From Buxus sempervirens (taxonomy: Eukaryota; Streptophyta; Magnoliopsida; Buxales; Buxaceae), in contig OX387187.1 in assembly GCA_947561395.2 (NCBI GenBank), positions 23,231,829-23,295,828 on the forward strand: a stretch of DNA of 64,000 nucleotides, in the 5' to 3' direction. How positions within the stretch are numbered: position 1 is the first letter of the stretch; the number at the start of each line of letters is the position of its first letter. The notes under the pieces are model-generated. The model worked only from the letters and a program-made list of their open reading frames with translations. It was not told where the DNA came from and did no database searches. A program made the translations under genes and the position numbers. Shown one piece after another: positions 23,690 to 35,837 of the stretch.

Positions 23690-26486
23690 ATGGCCCGTAC
23701 ACATCGCGCTTCTCGGGGTCCCGCAGATGAGCCTTCATCGTCGAGGGTTCGGAGGGATCCGGCCGATGTGGCATCTTCTTCTAGGACCGAGCCGGACCCT
23801 GATCCTTCTTCTCCCAGCAGTCTGGAGCTTTCAGATTCAGACTCTAGAGCGTCTGGGGATTCGTTGGAGTCGGCACCCGAGGTATTCTCTCTTCTTTTCA
23901 AAAAACAGACCTCTCTTTTTACCACATTCAATCTGAAACCCTCTCATTTGCTTTTCTAGCCCGTTGCCGAGGTTCAAGAGCGTAGGGGAGCTCGTCGTAG
24001 AGGTAGGGCAGGAGCCCGGGTGACTCATGTTGCCATTCCTGCGGAGATAGCGGATCAGATCCGAGATACCCCTCTCCTCCATTATTTGACGACGCATCCT
24101 TCGGCGGGCGTCAGGGCCGACATCCCTCTTGCTTATCCTTCTTCCTATTTCCGCGGGAGCTGGGCCCTTTTTGCTGATGTAGTAGCGGCCTGTTCGACTC
24201 CTTTGCGTCGAGAGATGGGCCGCTTTGGATTTGGCCCTTTCATCACCATCACTGGCGTTCGTCAGGATCGGCCTTTGATCCTGGCCCTGATGGAGCGATT
24301 TTTCCCAGAGACCTTGAGCTTTCATCTGCCTGACGTGGAGATTGGTATTCGCCCCTCCGACTTCGCTCTTATTACTGGGATCAGGATGACTGGAGATGTC
24401 ATCGCCGAGATGGATCGGCCGGCGGATTTGGAGATCGCCGAGCTCTTGGGGTATGATGAGATGCCAGTGGGGGCATGAGACCGGAGCAGGATCACTCGCA
24501 TTTCCCGGACATGGTTGAGGGAGACATTTCTGCGGAGGGGATATAGCACCTTAGCAGCGGAGCATCCCAGTTTTCCCGTGGCCTTCCGATTTCTTTTCCT
24601 TTTGATGATGGGATCATGCTTCTGCTTGGAGGACACTACTTCAATCAGTCCCCATTTCCTGAGTCTTCTTCGAGATCTGCACCGAGCGAGGGAGTACGCT
24701 TGGGGCCAGCTTGTCTACGGCACCCTGTTAGCGGGCCTACGACGAGTGGTTTCTGGCCTATCCTCTCCCAGAGGGGCTGGAGTGGGTTGCAGATTCTTTT
24801 GGCCCTTTCTGCAGGTATAAATGACTTTCTTTCTTTTTTCCTTTCTTTTTCTTCTTTCTTTTTCTTTTTTCTTTTTTCTCTTTTCTTTTTTTTCTTTTTC
24901 TTCTCTTTTTTGTCTTTGCTTATCTCTCTTTTTTTCTTTTAGTTCTTTGCTCGAGTCTACGTGGCCCATTTTCGCCCTACCTTCACACTGCCTGAGGGGA
25001 CGTTTCCCTTGGCCCGCCGGTGGAATCGGATTAGGCGCGACTCAGAGAAGAGTCGCCCTAGGTCGGCCAGGGCTCACCTAGACAGGACCTTCAGGAGAGA
25101 GGTAAGTACTTCTTCTTTTCTTTCTTTCTTTTTCTTTCTTTTTTCTTTTTGTCAGAATCTGACATTCTCCTCTGTTTATCCTCAGCTATTTGTTCCCCGT
25201 CTCGACGGCCTGCACGACGAGTTGGCTTTTCAGCCCTTTGTGGACGACGCTTTCGCCTTGGATCAGCGGCGCCAGAGGTACCCATTCTTCATCGGGCAGT
25301 TGGGTAGCATATGGTACCTCGGCGAGCGCTTCTTCTTCCAGCATACTGGAGAGCTCCGGATCCCAGTGGCTCCTCCAGCTACAGCACCTTTCACCCCTCC
25401 TGGTCCATTCGACCCTGCTCACTTCGGTGAGTGGGAGGCAGGAGATGCCCTTTTAGTCGATGGTGACTATGATACCTGGTTCGGGCAGGTCTCAGTGGGC
25501 TGTCTGATGCAGCCCATGCCCGTTCAAGGTGGAGTTACTGAGATAGGAGGGGTGGTGATCCGCCTATACGATACCACGGTATGAATCTCCTTTCCTTGTG
25601 CAGTCTTTTAGTCTTCCTTTCTTATTTACAGATATCTTTTCTCTTCTTATCTCATTTCAGGAGGCACAGCTAGAGGAGGTCCGGCCTAGATATGCGGATC
25701 TGGAGCGCCAGCTGGCAGAGAGGGACGCTGCCATAGCTGAGAGTGACGTCATCATCACTGGGCAGGCCGCTCTTATTGCCGACTTGCGGGCCCAGTTGGC
25801 CAGTGCTCAGGGCCAGGCGGGGCCTTCAGGAGCTCAGGTCTGTCTTTTTTAGTTTCTGTATTTTTTCCTTTATCTTTTCTGCTTCTGATCAATCTGTCTT
25901 TGCCTTTCAGGAGGATGTGGCAGCTTCGCCATCCAGTTCTCGTACTCTATCCTTTTCCTTAGGAGCTGCAGAGATCCCAGAGAGAGAGACTGAGGTGGCG
26001 GCCGAGGCTACTTCTGCTGCTGGAGTTCCCGAGTCAGCCGAGGTGCCCGAGGTTGTACCCTTGCCTGAGACTGCTCCTGTATCTGAGCTAGAGACCGCTC
26101 TGGAGACGGCGGAGGGTGACTCAGATGTTCCTGTGGTTCCTGAGGTGGCTGTGCCCGTGAGAGAGGAGGGGATGCCAGATGTAGCTGAGCCCGAGGTGGC
26201 AGAGGTGCGTGATGCAGCGGATCCCACAGATTCCGCTCCTGCTGTTAAGGATTCCCGGGTTCTAGAGCTGGTCCCTTTGGCGACGGATACTTCAGTCTCC
26301 TGCTTCATGGACCTGTCTCGGGATGATCCAGTTCCAGCCTCGTCTACTGATCCTGCGCCTCCTGCTGACCCGGTGCCTCCTGCTAGTCCTTCTACTCCTG
26401 CTGAGCCGTCTTTTCCTGCTAGCCAGCGCTTCTCAGATCATTTCTTCATCCGGCAGCGACGGCGAGGTAGAGGCGAGGGAGATTGA
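23690..26486 (+). CDS. antisense gene 1 of element B: plant mobile domain-like protein
   Basis: Runs opposite to gag–pol near the 3' end of the element. A probable leader intron (GTAAGTGG from 22780 to TGTAG at 23689) precedes the ATG at 23690. The coding blocks (23690–23880, 23960–24815, 24943–25100, 25186–25580, 25660–25838, 25911–26486) are split by T-rich GT…AG stretches that look like normal plant introns. The second block has the plant mobile domain style (WALFADVV, GRFGFGPFITITG, SFHLPDVEIGIRPSDFALIT). Later blocks give a coiled coil (ERQLAERDAAIAESDVIITG) and a long P/E/A/V-rich tail. The G+C content is much higher than in the flanks. Such antisense genes are known in Tat-lineage elements. 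As a fossil part it shows about one break. Confidence 0.6.
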
Positions 26487-26717
26487 CCTGTAGGAGATAG
26501 GTTTAGATTAGGATTCATTTGATATTTGTATATAAAACATGATGTATCCATTTGCAATTATATGAAAAAAAAGAGAAAATTATTTATTTTTGTTTCTTTT
26601 CTTGTAATTTTTTGTTTATTTGTGTATGTTTATCATGTTGCAACTGCTATAAAGGTAACAGGTTTTTTGGGGAACATGACTTATTAAAAGAAAGAGGAAA
26701 AACTGTTTTTGTGCAAA

Positions 26718-26835
26718 AACCGTACATACAGGGCGGTTATGCAAGAACCGTGCTTATCCCGCGGTTTTTAAACTTTGCGGGAATGCAACCGCACATTAAG
26801 TGCGGTTCAGGCATAACCGTTCTGTGTATGCGGTT
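26718..26835 (+). promoter_or_regulatory. four AACCG-N11-CGGTT dyads upstream of antisense gene 2
   Basis: Units at 26718–26738, 26746–26766, 26787–26807 and 26815–26835, all exactly 21 bp. They end about 130 bp before the ATG at 26967 and so occupy the likely promoter or leader. Confidence 0.85.
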
Positions 26836-26966
26836 TTTGCCCTTAGGTTATTTTAAAGCCACGAATTGCGGGCAGGACGTCATTTTGACGTATTGCTTAG
26901 GTCAGAAACCCCCTTTTTCGGCGATTTTCTCTCTTCTAGCTGCCTTTAATCCACTTTTGCCCATTA

Positions 26967-28620
26967 ATGGCTTCTGATTCAGCTTCTGTGCCATCTTCAT
27001 CTTCTGTACCTGAAACATTAGCACCTAGGCCAAAAATTAGGTCCAAACCTCCCAATTTGACTAGGTATGCCATTGTAGATGCTTATTATGAAAGGTGGGT
27101 TGATTCAATGACCCCACAGGATGAGATAGATTGGGATTCTGCCAATCTAGGCCACCTTCTCTCAATCCCAAAGGTTCCCTTAAAATGGGAAATCATAGAT
27201 GCATTGATTGGGCATTGGGAACCCCAATTGAACCTCTTTCGGTTTGGGGAAAAAGAGATGACCCCTACAGTCGAGGAGGTTGAAACCATCCTCAACCTTA
27301 GGTTCTCCAAGAAAGTTGTCAACCCACCTCTCAAACCAAGCTTCAAAAAGGAAGCCTCTACCTTTTTAGGAATTAACAAGAAAGAGTTAGGGGAAGCTGA
27401 CGCCTTATTGACTCTATCAAAGTCATTTTTGACTGAAAAGCTGTTGAATAGCCCAAACCAATCGGCTCGGTTCAATGCTTTGACCTTGATAGTGGTCAAC
27501 CAACTTTTATTCCCCCGAGGTGATAGCGAGGTTGATTTATCCCTCATTTCAGTCATTTGCCAAGTTAGGGAGCTTGAAAGGCTTGCCCCTATGATCCTGG
27601 ATGAAATATACCAGGCCTTGACTGACTGCTATCACCGGAAGCAGAAAAGTTTCCTCGCCTGCGCCCCTATACTTCAGGTAAAATCTGAACCTCTTTCTTT
27701 GAATTACAGCTTTTATTGCAAAATTGAGATTTTCTAAGTTAGAAATGCTTCCCTTTTATTTGCAGCTCTGGCTACTTGACCACCTGAGTCAAGTTGAAGA
27801 GATAACCCGCCGCTTCTTCCCCAGATTGAACATTCCTGTCCTGATGAGCAACAGGGGGTGTCCCAACATCCACGGTGGCAAACAGGGATGGTTTGCTTTC
27901 TTGGGGACGCTTCAGGATGACCAGGTGAGATGGCCTGGTGCTTATCAGCCTTCTGTCGAGACAGTGATCAGCTTCTCCGATCAGAATTTCGCTGTGCTCA
28001 TGGGCTTGAGGTCTGCCTTGCTCTACTTGCCTTTGAGGGTCATCCGGCAGTTTGGAGAGGAGGTACACGGGATTTTGGTACCTCAAGGATATGAAGAGTT
28101 CATAGGTCCGCTCACCCCGGCCACCATGGGACTATGCTTCCACCTGTTGAAGGACTGGTCGCAGGCTTGCTTCTTGAGAGGTCCTGTCTTCTCCAAATTG
28201 CATGAGAAGGACTATCTCTTTTGGATTAGAGAGCAGGTGCAGAGCTGCGCTTCTGTACCGGTGGATCCTCCTGCTATCCCGTGTCCTACTTATGAGGACC
28301 TCTTGGAGACTGAGCGGGCTTCTCATAGACGGCTTCAGCACATATGGGTGGAGGAGGCCCGAACTTTGAGATTGGAGAAGGAGGATCTGGAGAGACGGTT
28401 ATCAGAGCAGATACAGGCCCGTCGCTTCGAGGTGAGAGCCGCGTGGCGTAGGCATGATGAGACCATGACCAGGCTCAGAGATATGAGGACCACGCAGACC
28501 CTCTCAGATGACGTCATCTCATTCCTCAGTGACCCAGATGCAGAGGGGGCTGAAAGGCTTGTGGCGGTTCAGGCGGCTCGGATCAGAGAGCTTGAGGAAA
28601 GGCTAGGGGATAGAGATTAG
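26967..28620 (+). CDS. antisense gene 2 of element B: DUF7745-type protein
   Basis: Two coding blocks, 26967–27678 and 27766–28620, separated by a short stretch with GTAAAATC at one side and TTTGCAG at the other, a likely intron. The first block has the layout seen in plant DUF7745-type, transposon-associated proteins: WVDSMTPQDEIDW, ALIGHWEPQLNLFRFGEKEM, TPTVEEVETIL, then CAPILQ. The second block ends in a coiled coil rich in R and E (ERLVAVQAARIRELEERLGD). It is a part of the fossil element; both blocks look open. Function unknown. I rate it a candidate DNA-binding or regulatory protein only by inference from the dyad arrays. Confidence 0.6.
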
Positions 28621-29028
28621 CCCCTTTTATTGTATTTTTTCTTTTTTACACTTTTGTACAAAGAGAAACTCCACTAGTGGAAAGATAGAGAATACAAAAT
28701 AGGTTTTTATACTATTGGCCTCAGAACTCTCATATGCTGACAGTTTTAATGAAAAGTCACTGATTTCTCATCATCGGCCAAAATATAATTTTCATTTTTG
28801 TGTGTTTTTATTGTAAGTTAGTCCATAATGCTTTAATCCCATATAGTTGGATGAATTGAAGTAAGTTGGGCAAAAAGGGTATTTCAGTTAATGAGGAGGA
28901 AGCCATTTCGTCCCCCTTGGAACCTTTAGACTCATCCCCAAGTTTCCTTCCCACTTCCAGGGGGTATACCATAGCCTACTGGTTCAGTCCTGTGTGGAAA
29001 ATTTGCTCAATTCAATTCTGCTGCCCAA

Positions 29029-29142
29029 AACCGTGCATTCAGAACGGTTTAGCCAAAACCGTCTTCAATATGCGGTTGCATAGCCCTTCCGCCAAAACCG
29101 TAGTAAAAGGGCGGTTTGGTTCAATCTGTATCCCAAGTGCGG
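29029..29142 (+). promoter_or_regulatory. three AACCG-N11-CGGTT dyads plus a degenerate one, behind integrase
   Basis: Units at 29029–29049, 29057–29077 and 29096–29116, each 21 bp, then a half-conserved unit ending at 29142. They lie between the end of antisense gene 2 and the end of integrase. Confidence 0.8.
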
Positions 29143-29659
29143 TTGGTGACCTTTTTCTTGTTTCTTTCTTTTCTTTTATTCTTTTTTCTTTTGCCTTTTC
29201 TTTGCCAATATTGCCCCTAGTGCCTGTTATGGTTTTCACTAGGACCGGCTTATTTATTCCGTCATTGCCCTTTCAACACCGCGAGCTTGAAGGAATACAC
29301 CCAGATCACCAAGGACTTGACCAATAGGACGAAATGAAGGCTGGATTGAGTTTATGAAAGAAGGTTATTATAGGCTCAAAATTTTGACATCTTGAAAATG
29401 GGACAACTGGGCTTACAGCTATAATGGATGCGACCCCCATTCCCAATATTGGCCTTTTTTTCCTTTTCTCTGTATTTGGCCCTTCTTTGCTATTTTCCTT
29501 TTTGTGTTTTTTTCTATTAACCTTGCCCCAGTCGCGACTGTAAGCTCCAGTTTGGGTTCTTTAAAACACGAACAGGCTTAACTTGGTTTAATCTAGGGAT
29601 ATTAAAATTTGTGAGGGATAAAGAAAAATGGCCTCGGATCATTTCTTTGTGATATTCCT

Positions 29660-31381
29660 TCAAGGGAAATATTGTTTGACTGCATCGGAGTTAATTGGCT
29701 CAGGAAAATCTGCCCCATCCATTTCTGCCAAGATGAGAGCGCCTCCAGACAAGACCTTCTTCACTACATAAGGTCCTTCCCAATTTGGCTTAAACTTTCC
29801 GCGAGGGTCTTCCAGAAATGGCATCTTCTTTAAGACTAAATTACCCACTTGGAAAGCTCTGGGCTTCACCTTTTTATTGTAGGCTCTGGCCATTCTCTTC
29901 TGATACAGTTGACCGTGGCAAAGCGCATTCAAACACTTTTCTTCTATCAAATTGAGTTGCTCATATCTAGACCGAACCCATTCAGCCTCTTCAAGTTCTG
30001 TTTCCATAAGCACTCTCAATGAAGGGATTTCTACTTCAACAGGTAAGACTACCTCCGTTCCATAAACCAAGGAATACGGCGTTGCCCCAGTAGAAGTTCG
30101 GATTGAGGTTCTGTAAGCATGGAGAGCAAATGGTAACATCTCGTGCCAATCCCTATAGCTCACTACCATCTTCTGGATTATTTTATTTATGTTCTTATTC
30201 GCCGCTTCTACTGCTCCATTCATCTTCGGCCTGTATGGGGCTTACTTGTGATGAGTTATCTGAAACTGCTCACACATCTTCTTCATATCCTTGTTCTTAA
30301 TATTTGAAGCATTGTCTGAAACTATGGCTTTTGGCAACCCATAGCGACAAATTATGTTGTGCTTCAGGAACTTAAGAACATGGTTTCCTGTAATATTTGC
30401 ATACGAAGCAGCTTCAACCCACTTTGTAAAATAGTCGATTGCCACTAGAATGAACCGGTGTCCATTAGACGCTTTTGGAGAAATCATCCCAATGACGTCA
30501 ATACCCCACATAGAGAAAGGCCATGGAGAGGTCATGCTGTGCAACTCACTTGGTGGTGCATGCTTATTGTCAGCGTATATTTGGCACAAATGGCATCTCT
30601 TAACATGTAGGCAACAATCGTGCTCCATTGTAGACCAATAATATCCCAATCGCAGTATTTTCCTTGCGAGCATGTGTCCATTCATATGCGGCCCACAGAC
30701 TCCTCCGTGCACTGTTTCAATCAACCTTTCTACTTCAACCTTGGTGACGCATCTGAGTAGAACATTACTGTAAGATCTCTTGTATAGCTGCCCACCACTT
30801 AGGAGGAACTGCCCTGCTAACCTCTGTATTGTTCTTTTTTCAGTAGGACTAGCGCTTTCTGGAAAACTTTGATTATTCAAGAAATTCTTGATATCTTGAA
30901 ACCATGGTATTTCTGCTTCTTGCGCTCCTTCTAAAACAAGACAATAAGCTGGCTCGTCTCTGACTTCAATTTCAAGTGGTTGTATGTCTACCCCTTCCGG
31001 AATACTAACCATCGAAGCCAATGTCGCCAAGGCATCCGCAAACTGATTTTTAGACCTTGGCATATAGCTAAAAGAAATTCGAGTAAATTTGGTACTTATT
31101 TCTTCCAAATATTGGTGATATGGGATCAATTTATGATCTTTGGTTTTCCATTCCCCAGTTGTTTGGAAGATGATAAGACTCGAATCCCCATATACGTCAA
31201 GTTCTTGAACATCATGATTTAGAGCAACTTGCAATCCGATTATACATGCTTCATACTCTGCTATGTTGTTCGTGCACTGAAACCTCAATTTCACTGCGAT
31301 TGGGATATGTAAACCATCTGGCTTCACTAATACTGCGCCGATCCCATTTCCATTCATATTTGCAGCCCCATCAAAGAACAT
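29660..31381 (-). CDS. element B: second RNase H and integrase region
   Basis: Fossil coding region on the minus strand. It opens with a second RNase H domain (MFFDGAANMNGNGIGAVLV; IAEYEACIIGLQVALN; FADALATLASMV) of the kind that marks the Tat lineage. Then come a zinc-binding HHCC integrase start (HMLARKIL … CHLCQIYADNKHAPP), an integrase core (WGIDVIGMI; YFTKWVEAASYAN) and an integrase tail (WEGPYVVKKVLSGGALILAE). It ends at about 29660. It is not whole; about one break is visible. Confidence 0.85.
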
Positions 31382-32100
31382 CTACCAGGAGTCTTCACTT
31401 TCTTCCTCTTCAGCAAATAAGATAGCCTCATCAAGGAAATTCGTCTTAAGAGGTTGATAATCTGGTAATGGATGCTCAGCTAGATGATCAGCAATTGCCT
31501 GACCTTTAATTGCTTTTTGAGTGACATATGTCAGGTCGAATTCCGAAAGCAAAAGCTGCCATTTTGCTGTTCTACTAGTTAAAGCCGGCTTTTCAAACAG
31601 ATATTTTAACGAATCCATCCTGGAAATCAACAAAGTTGAATAGCTTAAGAAATAGTGCCTAAGCCTCTGAGTTGCCCAGACCAAAGCGCAACAAGTCTTT
31701 TCCAAAGGCGAATATCTCGTCTCATAATCTGTGAACTTCTTGCTCAAATAATAGATAGCCTTTTCTTTTCTACCTGTTTCATCATGCTGCCCCAATACAC
31801 ATCCCATTGATGTTTCTAAAACTGATAGATACAGAATCAATGGTTTTCCTGGAGTTGGCGGTACTAGAACAGGTGGATTTAACAGATAGTCCTTTATTTT
31901 GTCAAATGCTTGTTGGCAATCCTCATTCCATATAGTTGGGTTATTCTTCCTTAGAAGCTTAAAGATCGGCTCGCAAATAGCAGTGAGTTGTGCTATGAAC
32001 CGGCTAATATACTGTATTCTTCCCAGAAAACCCCTAACTTCCATTTCAGTCTTAGGAGATGGCATCTCAATGATTGCTTTTGCTTTAGACGGGTCTATCT
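31382..32100 (-). CDS. element B: end of reverse transcriptase and first RNase H
   Basis: Fossil part. On the minus strand it reads VRGFLGRIQYISRFIAQLT, YETRYSPLEKTCCALVWA, LRHYFLSY and LLLSEFDLTYVTQKAIKGQA, the usual RT connection and RNase H of Gypsy elements. Solo LTR E lies directly upstream of it. Confidence 0.85.
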
Positions 32101-32709
32101 TGTAACGCCCCGGATCCGTGTTGTTCAATAAAGATATAACACGTCTCATAGAGGTTACGCAAGGATCGTTAATCAATTTATGATCACTGGATAATCATAT
32201 AGCTATAACCTGACAGAGTGCACATTTCCATTTATGCAAAATTGTAACATTTAAACTGAACTAGAATCGTATGGTTCAACCCCAATTAAACTTTAATACA
32301 TCTCAGTTAATTCAAAGTTCTCAAATTCAGAACAGATAACCTACTAGTCTAAGGAAGGTAATAGTAATCCTCCTCCCTATAAGCCTCAGCAGGATCTACC
32401 CCAGTAATCGCCTCACCACGAGTATCTGAAAAACAAACAAGACAAACAACGGAGTGAGATACGAATATCTCAGCGAGTAGCACATGCATGCAGAAATAGT
32501 TGATCACAATTTAAACTATGCATCGACAAACACTGAATACGGTTAAACAACCAACATCAATTCTCAAATCGAAATTCAAGACCGGTTCTAATCAAACAAA
32601 TCACATCTCAGTTAAGTACGGTAACACATCGATTGGTCAATGTCATGACTATCGTTTAGTTGATAAATTAAGCATGCCAAGTAGACACTCCACACCTCCA
32701 TGTACACAG

Positions 32710-32830
32710 TTCCGGCCTACTCAGGGTTTCGGATACTCTGAAATGATGGCCTACTCAGGGTTTCGTCATCCAATGTAGGCCTACTCCCCGGGTTTCTGCA
32801 TTGACAACCAGGCCTACTCAGGGTTTCTGG
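32710..32830. repeat. short tandem repeat, GGCCTACTCAGGGTTTC units
   Basis: About four imperfect copies inside solo LTR E. Confidence 0.6.
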
Positions 32831-33449
32831 CTGCTCTACACCGGTCGTGGCAACACACAAGGCCATGCAATTCCAACAACCAACAATAACATCACATTAC
32901 TAAGCTTAAACATCTGGATCCAGGACAAGCTAAACCAAAACAGTAAAACATCGTATAATCTCAATTCCAATATCAAAGTAAAACCATTCATTCCACATCA
33001 TGTAAAACTCATCACAGTTCATCACCTGTCCCTCTGGACCAAGCAGTACCTCAAGTACTTTCAGTATTTTCTCATTTCCGTAACACATGCCATTTGGAAA
33101 CAAAACTCAATTCATTCATAACAGGAAAATCTTTACAATATATTTAAAGTTTCCAAACAAGTGAAACCAGAATATAATAATTCCTCAATCAAAACAGTGT
33201 ATAAAACAAAGGAAATGTACTAGTAACTCTTAGTGGGTTGGTATCCGGCATAACATTCATAAATAACCTAAACTCAACTTGAAAGCTTTTAAGAAGTTCA
33301 CTAAATTTTCCTCTAATAGTTTCCTAGGCAAAATAGATTCCCAGGGTTCCCAAACAAGTGAATAGTGAAGTGGTTTAATCCTCAAGTAACCCAAATACTC
33401 TTAGTTAAATCAAATCTCCAATTCAGTAAGCAAAATAGGGTCTGCCGCT

Positions 33450-33715
33450 CACTTCCTGAGGTGGGCGCGAGGTGAGCGCCGGTCGGCGGTAAGGAAATGG
33501 GGTAAAATCGACCTACCGCTCACTCGACGCTAGGTGAGCGCGAGGTAAGCGCCAGACGGGCGTGAGGTGGGCGCGAGATGAGCGCGAGATGAGCGCAGGG
33601 TTTTCTACTGAGCGCGAGCTGAGCGCCAGCCGGGCGTGAGCTCGGCGGTGGGTCGTGTTTAACGGGGCGCCTACCTCTTAGGTGAGCGCCGGTGAGCGCG
33701 AGGTGAGCGGATACC
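33450..33715. repeat. G+C-rich degenerate repeat, GAGGTGAGCGC type
   Basis: Many 9–12-bp units such as GGTGAGCGC, GGTGGGCGC and GATGAGCGC, in sharp contrast to the AT-rich surroundings within solo LTR E. Confidence 0.7.
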
Positions 33716-34625
33716 CCCTGTGATTTTCATTTCTCTGTTATTTCAAGATCTACATGACTGGCCGGTTTGTTTATCTCTGTAATTGTTCCACAACACTCCT
33801 AATACTCCCAGAAGACTTCCCAACCATATTTGGATTTAATCTAAACACTTTTAAATAAAAGATAAAATTCAATCTCCGAACTCTGTTCATGTCATTTCCA
33901 GAAAACCAGAAAACCAGAAAAACTCATACATCATTTAAGATACAAAACATGCATCAGAATAATCTCGAGAAAACATAAAACACAAAACCCCAGTTGTAAA
34001 TCAGTGCTACTCACCTGAATGCGACTTATTCCAAAATATAGCAAAACCTCGGCCGATCACCACTCCGGCCACGCATGCGAACACAGAAACTACCCAACCA
34101 ATTCGTCTCGAACAGGGAGAAAGAACCCACTCAACTTTAACTCCGAAGCCCTTCTCTTACCCCTCGCGATACTTGTTCTTCACGAGCACAGAACCCTAGT
34201 CGCCACACTCTCCAGCCGATTCTCCTGAGCTCCTGAGTATTAGACTAACAACAATATTTCCGTAAGTACATACGCGTATTCTCTTAAACCTAAAACCCTA
34301 CTTTCCCTATTTGCACATTACCTTGCGAGATACATATGCCGCTCGATCAACCCTTTTAACCCCTTGATCCTATGCATGCTCGCCCACCGGAAACACTACA
34401 TGTTCCGCATCCATTTACGTTAATAAGCACATAACTATACTTTAATAATAATAATGATAATAATACGATTTTTCGGAAAAATGGCTATATAACGCCTGTA
34501 CATACGAGTATGGGCTAAGCCCTCAAACCACAAAATAACCTGATAAACACAGTTTATACATCAAAATAAATAACTAAATAAATAAATAAATAAATAAATA
34601 ACTCACAAAAAATCAGGGTCTTACA

Positions 34626-34739
34626 TATCTCAATCCCTCTTCTGCTGACAATGAATCCCAATAATTTCCCTGATGTGGCTCCAAAAACACACTTTGCTGG
34701 ATTAAGTCTTAAGCTATATTTCCTTAGACGGTCGAATAC
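34626..34739 (-). other. element B: middle piece of reverse transcriptase between two guests
   Basis: A 114-base fossil piece left between solo LTR E and the Copia element. On the minus strand it carries RT-type sequence ([17 protein letters not shown]). It shows that both guests entered the same RT gene. Confidence 0.8.
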
Positions 34740-35777
34740 TGTAAGTGTGAAAACTCACACTCCTTTTTATGGCAAATGATTGACAAATTATGTCTTCTAA
34801 TGAAGCTTCAAGATGTGCAGATTAAACAATGAAAATTCAGTGAATTTAGTAAAGAAGAAGAAGTTGATGCCACCACACTGCTACCACGCCGCTGCCACCC
34901 CGCTGGCAGCGCATAAGGGTAATTAGTGTTTTGAAAGAAAGGTCCGTGCACATGCCGCTTACTCTCCCGCTAGCAACTCACTAGCAGCGCGCTTGTAAGT
35001 GATTCAACTTACTCTGAGCGGGACTTGAGTTCGCTTCCAGCCGTCTACATCGATGGCTTCACGACGCCACCAGCGCTCGACGCGATCTGGGTTTTATTCT
35101 TTAAATAGACGTGTTATAATTTTTAATTGGGACTTTTTTCTTTGGATCATTTTGATTTCGGATCTTGAGGTGGTTGAGATTCGATCAAATCTTCTTTAGA
35201 GAGTTGGCGATCGAGTGAGGGGGAGATCTGAGATAGATCACCTGGAATTGAAGATAGAGGATTCTTTTGCAATTCGGAACTTCATCTGATCATGTGATCG
35301 CCTGGACTGGTGATCAGCTTTGATTGATGCGTAGGTGGATTCCTACTGCATTGGATCGTCTCAGTGGATTCTGAGGTGATTGTTGCGATCTGGATTGATC
35401 GTGTCTTGCAGCTTGTGGATTCAAGCTGTGTTGCAGTTCGTGGATTCGAACTGTGGATCACTGGTGAGTGATTGTTTGCGATCTGGACTGATCGTGTTCT
35501 GCAGCTTGTGGATTCAAGCTGTGTTGCAGTTTGTGGATTCGAACTGTGGATTGCTGTTGAGTGAGTCCAATTGTAAAGGTTAAGTATGTACTCCTTTGTA
35601 ATTGTCTTTTCATTCAATAGTGGATTTTCGAAGGGTTAGTCGCCTCATATAGACTCGAGGTTTTTCCTGGATCTGGATCCAGGTTTCCTCGTATAATTCT
35701 CTGTGTATTGTTTCCACATTGTTAAATTCTGTATTGTTGTAGATCGTGGACCTATAGAGTAGTCTTCTACTCTTTCA
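34740..35777 (+). repeat. 5' LTR of the Copia element (1,038 bp)
   Basis: Opens TGTAAGTGTGAAAACTCACA, itself an inverted repeat (GTGTGA … TCACAC), and closes CTCTTTCA. It contains the hairpin row at 35296–35546 with a partial tandem duplication of about 90 bp. Confidence 0.93.
35296..35546 (+). repeat. row of hairpins with constant TGGATT loop (5' LTR)
   Basis: GTAGG-TGGATT-CCTAC (35331–35346), CTCAG-TGGATT-CTGAG (35360–35375), CGATC-TGGATT-GATCG (35386–35401), AGCTTG-TGGATT-CAAGCT (35410–35427) and CAGTTCG-TGGATT-CGAACTG (35434–35453). Then CGATC-TGGACT-GATCG, and further copies of the fourth and fifth types (35503–35520 and 35527–35546). A longer one with TGGACT lies at the start. The stems differ completely while the loop stays the same. 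Confidence 0.8.
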
Positions 35778-35779
35778 AG

Positions 35780-35791
35780 TGGTATCGGAGC
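35780..35791 (+). other. primer binding site of the Copia element (initiator tRNA-Met type)
   Basis: TGGTATCGGAGC begins two bases after the 5' LTR. It matches the usual Copia site TGGTATCAGAGC at 11 of 12 positions. A 7-bp hairpin (CACTTTG … CAAAGTG) follows at about 35803–35826. Confidence 0.85.
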
Positions 35792-35837
35792 CTATTCACT
35801 TTGAATTGCTATACAAAGTGTGATCTAGATCTATAGC

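Larger units (their letters stand above)
32101..34625 (-). mobile_element. solo LTR E (2,525 bp), Gypsy-type, inside element B
   Basis: On the plus strand it runs from TGTAACGCCCCGG to AGGGTCTTACA and is flanked by TATCT (32096–32100 and 34626–34630). The end CCGGGGCGTTACA on the minus strand is typical of the 3' end of plant Gypsy LTRs, so the minus orientation is preferred. There is no coding region. It contains a GGCCTACTCAGGGTTTC minisatellite (about 32710–32830), a G+C-rich GGTGAGCGC repeat (33450–33715) and a run of AAAT units (34570–34600). Confidence 0.85.

Noticed and set aside
24616-24969. Frames rich in F/S or K/E on both strands
   Set aside because: They come from a TTTTCTTTC-type pyrimidine tract that looks like an intron of antisense gene 1.
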